From assembly GCF_900112335.1 (NCBI RefSeq), contig NZ_FOLG01000004.1:124001-188000 (forward strand): DNA of 64,000 nt, read 5' to 3'. The DNA comes from Tropicimonas isoalkanivorans (GTDB taxonomy: Bacteria > Pseudomonadota > Alphaproteobacteria > Rhodobacterales > Rhodobacteraceae). The translations under genes were made by a program, and so were the position numbers. The notes under the pieces were generated by a model, which worked only from the letters and a program-made list of their open reading frames with translations, was not told the origin of the DNA and did not search any database. Positions 33,657 through 43,709 of the stretch are shown here, in pieces. The first letter of the stretch is position 1. The number at the start of each line of letters is the position of its first letter.

Positions 33657-34000
33657 CGTGCGGTCCCGTTAACGAGGTCAAAACGGCATCTTCGCTCGCC
33701 CCCCGGGGGGGCAGTCTCCAAGGCACGCTACAGTCGGATCGTAGCGCCGCCTTCCTTGTTGCAGCGCGGCTTTCGGTCAAACCGATGTCTTTGTTTCAGG
33801 CGCGCGTGCCCGATGGGGAGACATTCTGGACTGGGCTTTCCTCAGCGTCTCGTCACACGGTTGTCGACTGGCGGCTTCCGGGGTGACGGCACGTCCCAAG
33901 ACCCAACTTTACCGGAGCCAATTCGTGCGGGTGGCATTCGATTGACTGCCGCGCGGCCCGGGCTGGTCGCCCGGGTTTGGCTGTGTGGGGTGGGGCGGCG
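33657..34000. other. Gap between lipoprotein and OmpA-like gene
   Basis: 344 bases between two gene 3' ends. A GCCCCCC/GGGGGGC palindrome at 33698-33712 (40 bases after the lipoprotein stop) may help end transcription. Frames through this region have no family match. Nothing else is seen. Confidence 0.4.
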
Positions 34001-34963
34001 TTACTCTGGCAGGCGTTCCACCAGCTCGACGCGGCGGTTCATTTGCCGGCCGGCGTCGTTTTCGTTGGAGGCCAGCGGCGCGAGCGGGCCGACGCCGCCG
34101 GATTGCAGGCGCGCGGGGTCGATGCCGTAGCTGTCGGTCAGCGCCTGGACGACGGCGGCCGCGCGGTCGGCCGAGAGCTTGAGGTTCATCTCGAACCCGC
34201 CGGTGTCGTCAGTGTGCCCGACGATGTAGAAGGTGCCGTCGCGATCCTGCAGCACGCTGGCGATGGTCTCCAGGGAGCCGGCCGAGCTGGGCCGGATGAC
34301 GGCGCTGCCGGTGTCGAACTGGACGCCGTAGAGGATTGCCTTGCCCGCGTCCTCGATCTCGGAGGTGAGGCTCTCGGCGCTGATCGTCACGGTATCGTCG
34401 GCCATGGCCGCGGCGGTCGCCTCCTCCATCATGTAAATCCGGGCCTGGCGGCTCATGATCAGGGTAAAGACGGTTTCCTGCCCCTGCTGCGTGCGCTTGG
34501 CGGAGATGTAATGCGCGGGAAAGATGGCCACTTTCTGCACGTCGAGCGCGGCGTTGCGCTGAGGGGCGTCGATGCGGGGATAGCCGCGGTTTTGCAGTCG
34601 GTTGGCCTCGAAGACCGCGGTGAGGGCCTTCTCATCGGGCGAGAACTGCGGCATGTCGGCATTGACGAGCAGGGTGAAGCCCGCCTCCTCGAGCGCGCGT
34701 TCGAAGCTGCGCTGGATCTCCAGCGGGGCCTTGCCTTCCGGCCAGCGGGCGACGCCGACGCGGAGCTGGCCCTCGATGGCGTCCGTTTCGGAGGCGGCAC
34801 CGTCGAGCTTGGTCAGATAGGTGAGCCGGTCGAATTCGACGGCGTGTTGCGCGATGTAGTCGGACCCTGCGAAGGGCTGGACGACGGTCGCCTCCTGCGC
34901 GGCAACGGGCGCGGCGGCCAGAAAGAGTGCGGTAGCAAGGGCGAGGCAGGGTCTTCCGGGCAT
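34001..34963 (-). CDS. OmpA-family protein with DUF4892-like N-terminal domain
   Basis: A 320-aa exported protein. Signal peptide LALATALFLAAAPVAAQ; residues 25-190 form a DUF4892-like region (FAGSDYIAQHAVEFDRLTYL). The OmpA peptidoglycan-binding domain (about 205-318) follows, with VQFDTGSAVIRPSS, VGHTDDTGGFEMNLKLSADR and GVGPLAPLASNENDAGRQMN. It anchors the outer membrane to peptidoglycan. It is the last of the minus-strand run that starts at the Flp genes, but is 127 bases away from the AAA gene, so a link to the pilus is only a suggestion. Confidence 0.88.
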   Translation of the reverse strand: MPGRPCLALATALFLAAAPVAAQEATVVQPFAGSDYIAQHAVEFDRLTYLTKLDGAASETDAIEGQLRVGVARWPEGKAPLEIQRSFERALEEAGFTLLVNADMPQFSPDEKALTAVFEANRLQNRGYPRIDAPQRNAALDVQKVAIFPAHYISAKRTQQGQETVFTLIMSRQARIYMMEEATAAAMADDTVTISAESLTSEIEDAGKAILYGVQFDTGSAVIRPSSAGSLETIASVLQDRDGTFYIVGHTDDTGGFEMNLKLSADRAAAVVQALTDSYGIDPARLQSGGVGPLAPLASNENDAGRQMNRRVELVERLPE

Positions 34964-35090
34964 CAGTCGTCGCTCCGTTTGCGGGGAGGGGAATGGTGCG
35001 GTGATCCCCGAAAGCTAAGCCGGCGGGGCGGCACGTCCAGCGGCGGCGGGCCCGGGCCCTGCCAAGGACCGCGGGCTGTGACGGCGCGCC

Positions 35091-36401
35091 TCAGTGTTCG
35101 ATATGCTCTTCCTTGACGAACATGTTCTCCCATGCCCGGTCGATCAGTTGCGGCGTCATCTGCCGCGGGATGCCTTCGAAATCGCAGGTGGCGATCATCT
35201 GGTCGATCAGGAAGATCGGCTGGTAGTTGGCATAGACGTTGTCGATGGTGGGATACTTGTGCTTGAGCAGGTGGATCAGCGCGTCCTGGTCCAACGGCAT
35301 CTTCCGCTTCTTCGCGACCATGGCGAAGATCTTCAGGAAGTCCTCCTGATCCGGCCCGTCGATCTTGATCTTGAAGAAGATCCGGCGCAGGGCCGCCTTG
35401 TCGAAGATCTCGTTGGGGTGGAAGTTGGTGGAGAAGATCACCAGCGTGTCGAACGGCACCTCGAACTTCTCGCCCGATTGCAGGGCAAGGATGTCGCGGC
35501 TCTCCTCCAGCGGAACGATCCAGCGGTTGACCAGCGCCTGCGGCGGTTCCGCCTGGCGGCCGAGGTCGTCCACGATGAAGATGCCGCCGGTCGACTTGAG
35601 CTGCAACGGCGCCTGGTAGGTGCGCGCGGTGGGGTTGTAGACGAGGTCCAGCATCGAGAGCGACAGCTCACCGCCGGTCACCACCGTTGGCCGCTCGCAG
35701 CGCACGTAGCGCGTGTCGAACCGGTTGTTGGAGCGGCGCAGGACGGTGGGGTCGTCCACCTGCTCCTCGGCGGCGGTGTGCACGATGGGGTCGTAGACGG
35801 TGATGACCTGGCCGGCGTATTCGATCGCGCGCGGGATGTAGATCTTGTCCCCCATGGCGTCGCGTATGCCGTTGGAGATGGAGGACTTACCGTTGCCCGG
35901 GGGGCCGTACATGAGGATCGAGCGGCCAGCGGATACCGCCGGGCCGAGCTGGTTCAGCAGGTCCGCCGGCAGGATCAGATGCCCCATGGCGGCGGTGAGC
36001 TGGTCCCGGGTGATCTGGATGTTGCGGATCGACTGGCGCTTCACCTGTTCGGCGTAGACCTCCAGCGGGACCGGCATGGCGCCGTAGTACTCCGACTGCG
36101 ACAGCGCATCCAGCGCCCGCGCCTTGCCCGCGTCGGTAAGCTGGTAGCCCATCTCGGTGCCGGAGTTGGCCAGCAGGGTGCCCGTCGCCTCGATCAGCTT
36201 CTGCTCGCGCCCGATGTCGACCAGTTCTTGCGCAACCGGGACCGGAAGGCAGATGGCACGCGCGATTTCGCTGACCTGTTCGGCATTCTTGCGGAACATC
36301 GTTTTCAACACGATGTCCCGCATCATGACGAGCGGGAGCTTCATTTCTTCAAGCCGCCGCGGCGCCGGCGGCGCCACCACATTGCCGATTTCCACGTTCA
36401 T
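35091..36401 (-). CDS. AAA ATPase with N-terminal winged-helix region
   Basis: 436 aa. An N-terminal region (about 20-140) contains winged-helix-like sequence (IARAICLPVPVAQELVDIG). An AAA core follows with Walker A MYGPPGNGKSSISNGI, Walker B GGIFIVDDLG and sensor IFSTNFHPNEIF. The arginine-finger region is AALRRIFFKIKI. Similar ATPases occur near tad loci in alphaproteobacteria, but their role is not established; remodelling or gene control is possible. It precedes the OmpA-like gene in the same direction. Confidence 0.82.
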   Translation of the reverse strand: MNVEIGNVVAPPAPRRLEEMKLPLVMMRDIVLKTMFRKNAEQVSEIARAICLPVPVAQELVDIGREQKLIEATGTLLANSGTEMGYQLTDAGKARALDALSQSEYYGAMPVPLEVYAEQVKRQSIRNIQITRDQLTAAMGHLILPADLLNQLGPAVSAGRSILMYGPPGNGKSSISNGIRDAMGDKIYIPRAIEYAGQVITVYDPIVHTAAEEQVDDPTVLRRSNNRFDTRYVRCERPTVVTGGELSLSMLDLVYNPTARTYQAPLQLKSTGGIFIVDDLGRQAEPPQALVNRWIVPLEESRDILALQSGEKFEVPFDTLVIFSTNFHPNEIFDKAALRRIFFKIKIDGPDQEDFLKIFAMVAKKRKMPLDQDALIHLLKHKYPTIDNVYANYQPIFLIDQMIATCDFEGIPRQMTPQLIDRAWENMFVKEEHIEH

Positions 36402-36532
36402 GACGTCACTGGTCCATTCGCCTCATGCATTTTTGCCGATTTCGCCCGGAATTCGACATTAACGCCTGTCATTGCACAGACAGTCGCAAAACTGCCGCGC
36501 TATTGTGGCCAAAAAATGGAAAGAGAGCAGTG

Positions 36533-38158
36533 ATGAAAAGACGGGACGCGGCCCTGCTGGGGGCCTTCCTTGTCCTGGTGTGGGCGGGGCTGAGCGCGGT
36601 GCTTTTGGCGAAGGGCGGGATCTACATCGCCAAGCACGACGGCGACACGGTCCACCTGTTCGACATCGTGTTACGGGAAGCCGCGGGGGAGTGGCCGCAT
36701 CTCGATTTCATGACCCCGCTGGGGTACTTGGCCACCGCCCCCATCGCCCTGTTCGTGGCGCTCGGATTTCCGGCGGGGATGGCATTTCTGCTGGGGCAGG
36801 TGCTGGTCGGTGCGATTCTGCTGCTCCCGGTCTGGTGGGTGGGGGTATCCCGGTTGCAGACCGCCTGGGCAATGGTCCTCGGTGCGATCTGCACGGTTCT
36901 GGCGCTGGCGATGGTGCATGGAGAGCCGGAGCCGTTGCTGTCGGTCTCAATGCATTACAACCGGTGGGCCTGGGCGCTGGCGTTCCCGGCGATCGCGACG
37001 GCGATCCTGGAGCCGGTGAACCGACGCTCGCAGGTGGCGGACGGGTTGGTGATAGGCCTTGCGGTGATGGCTCTCGCGCTCATCAAGGTCACCTATGTGG
37101 TTGCCTTCGCGCCAACGATCCTGGTGGCGCTGCTGTTGCGGCGCGCGTGGATGACGATTGGGGTGGCGTGCCTTGCGGCTCTGGCCGGTGTGGCCGTTCT
37201 GACGCTGGCGGCGGGCCCGGCATTCTGGCCGGCCTACCTGGAAGATCTGCTGACGGTCGCGACATCCGAAAGCCGCCGCCGGCCCGGACACAAGCTGACC
37301 GGCGTGGTGGCCGCGCCCGCCTATCTGGGCGGGTCGTTTGCGGCGGTGATCAGCGTCATCCTGCTTCGGCAGGCGGGACGGGCAAGGGAGGGGCTTTTGC
37401 TGCTGCTGCTGCTCCCCGGGTTTTTCTACGTGACCTATCAGAACTACGGCAACGACCCCCAGTGGCTCTATCTGCTGGCGGTGCTGCTGTTCGCGTTGCG
37501 TCCTCCGGCCGGCACCGTGAACGCGATGGGATGGGATATGCGGCAGGCAGTGTCGTTGGCCGGTGCCTCTGTCCTGATGCTCGGTCTGCCGTCCGCGTTG
37601 AACCTAACCTTCAGCCCGTTCCGCCACCTCGCGGTCGACGTGTCCAATCACGACGCGCTGTCCGAAACCTTGGCAGACGTTTTTGTGAAAGCTGAAACGA
37701 CTGTTCAGGCTTGGGGGATGGTCGAGCTACCTTTTGCGCGGGAGGAGGCGCCGGACGGCGGAGAGGACGCCGAAATTGCGATATTGAACGGCGAGATCCT
37801 TCCGAATTGCGAAGTTCTCAGTGGCCTCAGGGTGGCATACGCAGGCATCGCCAAGGACCTGGAGGCAGCCGGGTACAGAGGCGCGGCGATCTACAAGGCG
37901 GACCTGCTGTCTGGCCTCTGGCTATTCGGGGATTTCAAGCGGCTCAAAGGGGCGGCGCCTTGGCTGTACGACGGACTTCCGGGAATTGACGCGGCAGACT
38001 ATGTGGTGGTGCCGCTCTGCCCGGTGTACTCGAAAAGCCGTGCCGGCGTTCTCAAACATCTGGCGGAGGAGGGCTATGGGCTCACAGAGGTTCGCCGGAC
38101 GCCCAATTACGTGCTGCTAGAGCTTCAGGCGCCGGCGGCGGCTCCGAGCGAGAGGTAG
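36533..38158 (+). CDS. Polytopic membrane protein, possible GT-C type glycosyltransferase
   Basis: 541 aa with about 10-11 hydrophobic segments in residues 1-390 and a soluble C-terminal domain (about 400-541). The first periplasmic loop KHDGDTVHLFDIVLREAAGE carries paired acidic residues, as in PMT/ArnT-like GT-C enzymes. No close family is recognised. It faces the tad genes and its last 34 bases overlap the prepilin peptidase gene in antisense. A role in surface glycans is inferred from topology only. Confidence 0.65.
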   Translation: MKRRDAALLGAFLVLVWAGLSAVLLAKGGIYIAKHDGDTVHLFDIVLREAAGEWPHLDFMTPLGYLATAPIALFVALGFPAGMAFLLGQVLVGAILLLPVWWVGVSRLQTAWAMVLGAICTVLALAMVHGEPEPLLSVSMHYNRWAWALAFPAIATAILEPVNRRSQVADGLVIGLAVMALALIKVTYVVAFAPTILVALLLRRAWMTIGVACLAALAGVAVLTLAAGPAFWPAYLEDLLTVATSESRRRPGHKLTGVVAAPAYLGGSFAAVISVILLRQAGRAREGLLLLLLLPGFFYVTYQNYGNDPQWLYLLAVLLFALRPPAGTVNAMGWDMRQAVSLAGASVLMLGLPSALNLTFSPFRHLAVDVSNHDALSETLADVFVKAETTVQAWGMVELPFAREEAPDGGEDAEIAILNGEILPNCEVLSGLRVAYAGIAKDLEAAGYRGAAIYKADLLSGLWLFGDFKRLKGAAPWLYDGLPGIDAADYVVVPLCPVYSKSRAGVLKHLAEEGYGLTEVRRTPNYVLLELQAPAAAPSER

Positions 38159-38628
38159 ATGATCAGCAGGCTCCCCAGGGCGAGGCCCATCGGGAAATCC
38201 TTGCTGCGCTGCCAGCTCTCCCAGTGAGGCACGGCCGCGCGGACCGCTGGCATCGCCCGGGCAGCACGGTGACAGGCGAAGGCGACGATCACGAGGACCG
38301 CGAAGAGATAGCAGACGATGGCAAAGTCGCCGAGCGCGATGAAGGGCGCCATTGCGGCCGCGAATTTCGCGTCCCCCGCGCCGAGGAGGCCCGCCATGTT
38401 CATCAGGAACCCGATCACAAGGATGACCGCCAGGTGCAGCCAGCGCCAGGCGTAGACGTCGAGCGGCAGGACGAAGAGGCCCACGACGGCGTAAACCGCC
38501 ACGAGGGCGGCCACTGCCTTGTTGGGGATCTTCATAAAGGCCATGTCGTTCCAGGCCACCCACAGACCGATGGGAACCGCGAAGGGCAGGAACCACGTCG
38601 CGGCGCTGGCCGATATCTCCAGGCTCAT
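38125..38628 (-). CDS. cpaA: Prepilin peptidase (CpaA/TadV type)
   Basis: A 167-aa inner-membrane aspartyl protease with the GxGD motif in LLGAGDAKFAAAM (second aspartate) and an earlier aspartate in VAWNDMAFMKIPN. It would process the Flp pilins after their conserved Gly. The N-methylation domain of PilD is absent, as in the CpaA/TadV class. It lies 7 bases downstream of tadD and ends inside the convergent membrane-protein gene. Confidence 0.9.
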   Translation of the reverse strand: MSLEISASAATWFLPFAVPIGLWVAWNDMAFMKIPNKAVAALVAVYAVVGLFVLPLDVYAWRWLHLAVILVIGFLMNMAGLLGAGDAKFAAAMAPFIALGDFAIVCYLFAVLVIVAFACHRAARAMPAVRAAVPHWESWQRSKDFPMGLALGSLLIIYLSLGAAAGA

Positions 38629-38635
38629 CGTTGCC

Positions 38636-39487
38636 TTACTCGGCGGGCCCGAGCGCCTCGAGGCTGTTCACGGCCGCCTCGAAATGCTGCGGGTTGGTGT
38701 CGATCGCGTCCTGCAGAAGCGAGCGGCCGATGCTGACGTCGCCCTGCTTGATCGCGGCCAGCGCCATCGTGTGGAGCAGTTGCGAGCGTTCCACCTGCGT
38801 CATCTCGAAGATCGGCATCTGGTAGTTGCGCTGCGCGCCGCGGGCCAGGATCAGGTTGTTCTTGGCGGTGAAGAGGCGCGGATCGTACTGGATCGCCTCG
38901 CCGAAGAGCCGCTCGGCCTCCCGGTAGTCGCCGCGGCTGAGCTTGGAATAGCCCCAGTTGTTTAGCACGGAGGAGGGCTTGGTGGTCAGGCCGACGGCGG
39001 TTTCATAGAAGCTGTCGGACTTCTTCCACTCCTCGTTCTTGTCGGCGATCATGGCCTCGAGCTTGTAACGGTCGAACGTCTCGTAGGTCGGCGGCACGGC
39101 GTCGAGCACCTGCTCGGCCCGGTCCCAGTTGCCCGCGCGGATCAGCGCGTCGGCGTAGTCGACCTGGTCGGCGTTCGTCGCCTCGGGGTGCTTGACGACC
39201 TTGGACCAGGCGGCGGCGGCCTCGGTGTTGTGCTTGGCGCGCACGAGGCTCTTGGCGAGGTTACGCTGCAGGTCGATCCGGTCGGGATGCTCCGCCGAGG
39301 TCCGTTTGAAATAGTTCACCGCCTCGTTGGCGTCCGCGACCGACAGCATGATGTCGCTGAGGTCGTTGTCCTCGATGGCGTTGACGGACTGGATTGCCCG
39401 GTCGACTTCGCTTTCCTTGTTTTTTTCACAAGCGGAAAGGGCCACGGCGCTGCCCAGGCACAGCATGAGTAGGGTAGGTCGGCGCAT
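38636..39487 (-). CDS. tadD: TPR lipoprotein, TadD-like
   Basis: A 283-aa lipoprotein: signal LMLCLGSAVALSAC with the acylated Cys at about 19, then a series of TPR-like helices (ANEAVNYFKRTSAEHPDR; NLAKSLVRAKHNTEAAAAWS; LNNWGYSKLSRGDYREAERL). TadD acts as a pilotin-like factor for the CpaC secretin and is needed for Flp assembly. It starts 29 bases after the upstream TPR gene and shares its general design. Confidence 0.87.
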   Translation of the reverse strand: MRRPTLLMLCLGSAVALSACEKNKESEVDRAIQSVNAIEDNDLSDIMLSVADANEAVNYFKRTSAEHPDRIDLQRNLAKSLVRAKHNTEAAAAWSKVVKHPEATNADQVDYADALIRAGNWDRAEQVLDAVPPTYETFDRYKLEAMIADKNEEWKKSDSFYETAVGLTTKPSSVLNNWGYSKLSRGDYREAERLFGEAIQYDPRLFTAKNNLILARGAQRNYQMPIFEMTQVERSQLLHTMALAAIKQGDVSIGRSLLQDAIDTNPQHFEAAVNSLEALGPAE

Positions 39488-39515
39488 TTTTGCGTCCTTT
39501 ACTGCTCGATCTGCC

Positions 39516-40115
39516 TCAGGGTGTGCTCAGGATGCGGTATGTGCCGCTCCCCCGGCGCACCAACTCGAAGGTATTCGTGTTTTCTGCAGTGTAAGCAGGA
39601 TTCTGCAAATTTTCGAGCGCGGCGCTCAGGTTTTCGCGGATTTCGGCACTTTGGCCACTGTCGAGCGCGAAGGCGGTCTGGAAGACCCGCGCGGCCTCGC
39701 CGACTTCGCCGCGTTCCACGAGAACGACGCCGAGGTTGTTCCAGGCGGGCGCAAATGTCTCGTCCTCTTCGATGGCGCGGCGTAGGAGCTTCTCGGCCTG
39801 CCCGAGGCGCCCGAGCTTTAGGTTCGCGGAGCCGAGCGCGGAGAGCACGTCGACGTTCAATCCATAATCGGCGGCGGCCCGCAGGTATTCCTTCAGCGCG
39901 AGTTCGTACTCGCCGGCTTCCATCAGCCGGTGGCCGACGACGAGCCCGTCGACGGCGGTTTCCGTTCCCTGAACCCCCTTTGGCAGGGCCGGACCCTGGT
40001 TCAGCGGCTGCAGGCGCTCGTCGTCCTTGTCGCACGCAGACACGGCGAGGCAGAGCGCACAGACGAGGGCAGACAGGCGCTGCGTGGGGCGGCCCTGATG
40101 GCGATTAGCTGGCAT
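39516..40115 (-). CDS. TPR lipoprotein of the tad locus
   Basis: 199 aa. The signal ends with LCLAVSAC (lipobox), then TPR helices (LVVGHRLMEAGEYELALKEY; LSALGSANLKLGRLGQAEKL; PAWNNLGVVLVERGEVGEAARV). It is similar in layout to the next gene, and may be a TadD paralogue or a partner. The start at MPANRHQG gives a complete signal sequence; a longer frame adds non-family residues. Confidence 0.84.
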   Translation of the reverse strand: MPANRHQGRPTQRLSALVCALCLAVSACDKDDERLQPLNQGPALPKGVQGTETAVDGLVVGHRLMEAGEYELALKEYLRAAADYGLNVDVLSALGSANLKLGRLGQAEKLLRRAIEEDETFAPAWNNLGVVLVERGEVGEAARVFQTAFALDSGQSAEIRENLSAALENLQNPAYTAENTNTFELVRRGSGTYRILSTP

Positions 40116-40247
40116 CGTGGGACACTTTTGCCCGAACGCGTGGCGTCTCCAAGGGGGCTTCGGGAACGATTGCGCGATGAGGGCGAGGTGTGGCAAATGC
40201 GACGCCGCGCCCGGGTGCATGGGCGCGGGGGCGCGGTGCGTGTGACC

Positions 40248-41243
40248 TCAGAAGTTCGAGGCGGAGAGCGTCTGGACGATCTGGTAGATCGACGGGCCGA
40301 TGAGGATGATGAGCAGAGGCGGCACGGTGAACAGCATCGTCCCGAGCGTCAGCTTCGTCGGCAACACGTTGGCCTTTTCCTCGGCGCGCATCACCCGCTT
40401 GTCTCGCATCTCCGATGCATAGACCCGCAGCGCCTCGGCGATGGACGTGCCGAAGCTGGCGGACTGGATCAGGACCGTGACGAAGGAGGACACGTCCGGG
40501 ACGCCCGCGCGTTCGGCCATGTCCTTGAGAACCTGCACCTTCTCCTTGCCGGCCTTCATCTCGTTGGCGACCGTCTCGAATTCATCGGCCAAAGCGGGGA
40601 AGCCTGCGCGGAGTTCCTTGGAGACACGGACGATCGATTGCTCAAGCGACTGACCCGCCTCGACGCAGACGAGCATCATGTCCAGCGAGTCCGGGAAGCC
40701 GTTGGTGATCTCCTGCTGCCGGTTCTGTAGCCGCCGATTCACCCAGTATTTCGGAATGTAGTAACCGATGCAGCCCGGAATGAGGACCGACAGAACGAGG
40801 GCGTGAGTCGTGATCTCGCCGGTGGCGGAACTCACGATAGCGTAGAGGACCCCGAACAGGAGGAAGGTGATCCCGAGCGCGAACTGGGCGAAGTAGAACG
40901 TCCGCACCGCGGATTTGGAGCGATAGCCGGCCCGCAGCATCTTCATTCGGGCCGAGCTCATCTCTTCCTCGTCCTGCGGTTCGAGGAAGTTGGCGTACTT
41001 GTCCAGCTTGGCCGTCTTGCCGGTGTCGTAGCGCAGGGCTGCCTTGCCGGTCTTGTCGTTGCTCGCGGACCGGTGGTGCGAGGTCTGCGATTTCAGCTTG
41101 TCCAGGGGGTCCGCCTGGCGCTTGAGCAGGACCGGAAGCGTCAGCAAGATCAGCAGCAGGCCGAGCGCGCCGACGGCGTAGAGTGGGCCGAGTTCGCCGA
41201 AGCGATCGATCAGCCAGTCGTTGGCGGCGATGAGGAGTTCCAT
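40248..41243 (-). CDS. tadC: Tad inner-membrane platform protein TadC
   Basis: A 331-aa type II secretion F-domain protein. The F domain (about 170-300; FPDSLDMMLVCVEAGQSLEQ, then FASEMRD-like helices) is flanked by membrane segments near residues 15-35, 120-165 and 300-325. It forms the platform with TadB that drives pilin polymerisation by CpaF. It begins 9 bases after tadB. Confidence 0.92.
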   Translation of the reverse strand: MELLIAANDWLIDRFGELGPLYAVGALGLLLILLTLPVLLKRQADPLDKLKSQTSHHRSASNDKTGKAALRYDTGKTAKLDKYANFLEPQDEEEMSSARMKMLRAGYRSKSAVRTFYFAQFALGITFLLFGVLYAIVSSATGEITTHALVLSVLIPGCIGYYIPKYWVNRRLQNRQQEITNGFPDSLDMMLVCVEAGQSLEQSIVRVSKELRAGFPALADEFETVANEMKAGKEKVQVLKDMAERAGVPDVSSFVTVLIQSASFGTSIAEALRVYASEMRDKRVMRAEEKANVLPTKLTLGTMLFTVPPLLIILIGPSIYQIVQTLSASNF

Positions 41244-41252
41244 GGATGCCTC

Positions 41253-42221
41253 TCAGACCTTGATGTTGACCATGATCTTCATGAAGATCACATTGATGAC
41301 GAGGAACGTCCCCACGACGAGGCAGGCCGGGATGAACACGGCGGTGTCCTTCACGTCCGCGTAGTAGTCCGGCTGGATCACGTTGATGCCCACGAGGGCG
41401 AGAATGGGGAAGACCGACAGGAACATCCCAGACCACTTCGCCTCCGCCGTGATCGCCTTGACGCGGCGGAACAGCTTGAAGCGGGCCCGGATCACCTTGG
41501 CCAACCCGTCGAGGATTTCCGCCAGGTTACCGCCTGACTGCTGTTGGATCGTCACCGCCACCGCGAGGAAGCGAAGGTCCTGCATGTCCATCCGCTCGGC
41601 AAGCGACTTCAGGCTTTCGGATATGTCCCGTCCATAGGCGCTCTCGTCGGCGATAACGCCGAATTCGCTGCCCAGCGGGTCCGGTACTTCGCGGGCCACG
41701 ATGTTGACGGCGGAGGAGAAGGGATGGCCGACGCGCAGGCTGCGCACCATCAGCTCCACCGCATCCGGAAGCTGCTCCTCGATCAGGCCGAGGCGCTTCT
41801 TGGCCTTGTTGTTGACCCAGACGTAGACGCCGCCGACACCCATGGCCAGCGCCACCACGACGCGCACCGCGAGGCCCGCCTCCGTCGCCACGGTCAGACC
41901 GACGAAGGCCACGCCCGACAGCACGCCCATGACCATCATGAGCTGGTTGGGTGAGAAGGCGATGTTGGCCTTCTGTGCCTTGTCCGCCAGGATCGAGTAG
42001 AGCGGAATGCCCCGGGAATTGACGTGCTGGCTCATCTCCTTGCGGAGCTGTTCGAGCACTTCTTCGCGCCCGCCGCCCTTTTCCAGGAGTTCGAGCCGGC
42101 GGTTGACCTTGTTGTTCAGGCTGATCGATTTGCCGAACGCGGTGAGGTAGAGCCCCTCGACCAGGACCAGGACGGCAACGAAGATGAGTCCGTAGATAAG
42201 CGGCTCGGCCGAGATCTGCAT
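41253..42221 (-). CDS. tadB: Tad inner-membrane platform protein TadB
   Basis: A 322-aa paralogue of TadC with the F domain LPDAVELMVRSLRVGHPFSS, DISESLKSLAERMD and GNLAEILDGLAKVIRAR. Membrane segments are at about 5-25, 105-150 and 265-320. It starts 6 bases after the cpaF stop, so cpaF-tadB-tadC are tightly coupled. Confidence 0.93.
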   Translation of the reverse strand: MQISAEPLIYGLIFVAVLVLVEGLYLTAFGKSISLNNKVNRRLELLEKGGGREEVLEQLRKEMSQHVNSRGIPLYSILADKAQKANIAFSPNQLMMVMGVLSGVAFVGLTVATEAGLAVRVVVALAMGVGGVYVWVNNKAKKRLGLIEEQLPDAVELMVRSLRVGHPFSSAVNIVAREVPDPLGSEFGVIADESAYGRDISESLKSLAERMDMQDLRFLAVAVTIQQQSGGNLAEILDGLAKVIRARFKLFRRVKAITAEAKWSGMFLSVFPILALVGINVIQPDYYADVKDTAVFIPACLVVGTFLVINVIFMKIMVNIKV

Positions 42222-42227
42222 GTGCGT

Positions 42228-43679
<1,452 letters not shown>

Positions 43680-43709
43680 TCTGACTCTGGCCTCAGTAGG
43701 GGAATGTCG

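Noticed and set aside
33756-34130. A 124-codon plus-strand frame between the lipoprotein and OmpA-like genes
   Set aside because: No codon bias, no ribosome site, and the last part overlaps the OmpA-like gene in antisense.
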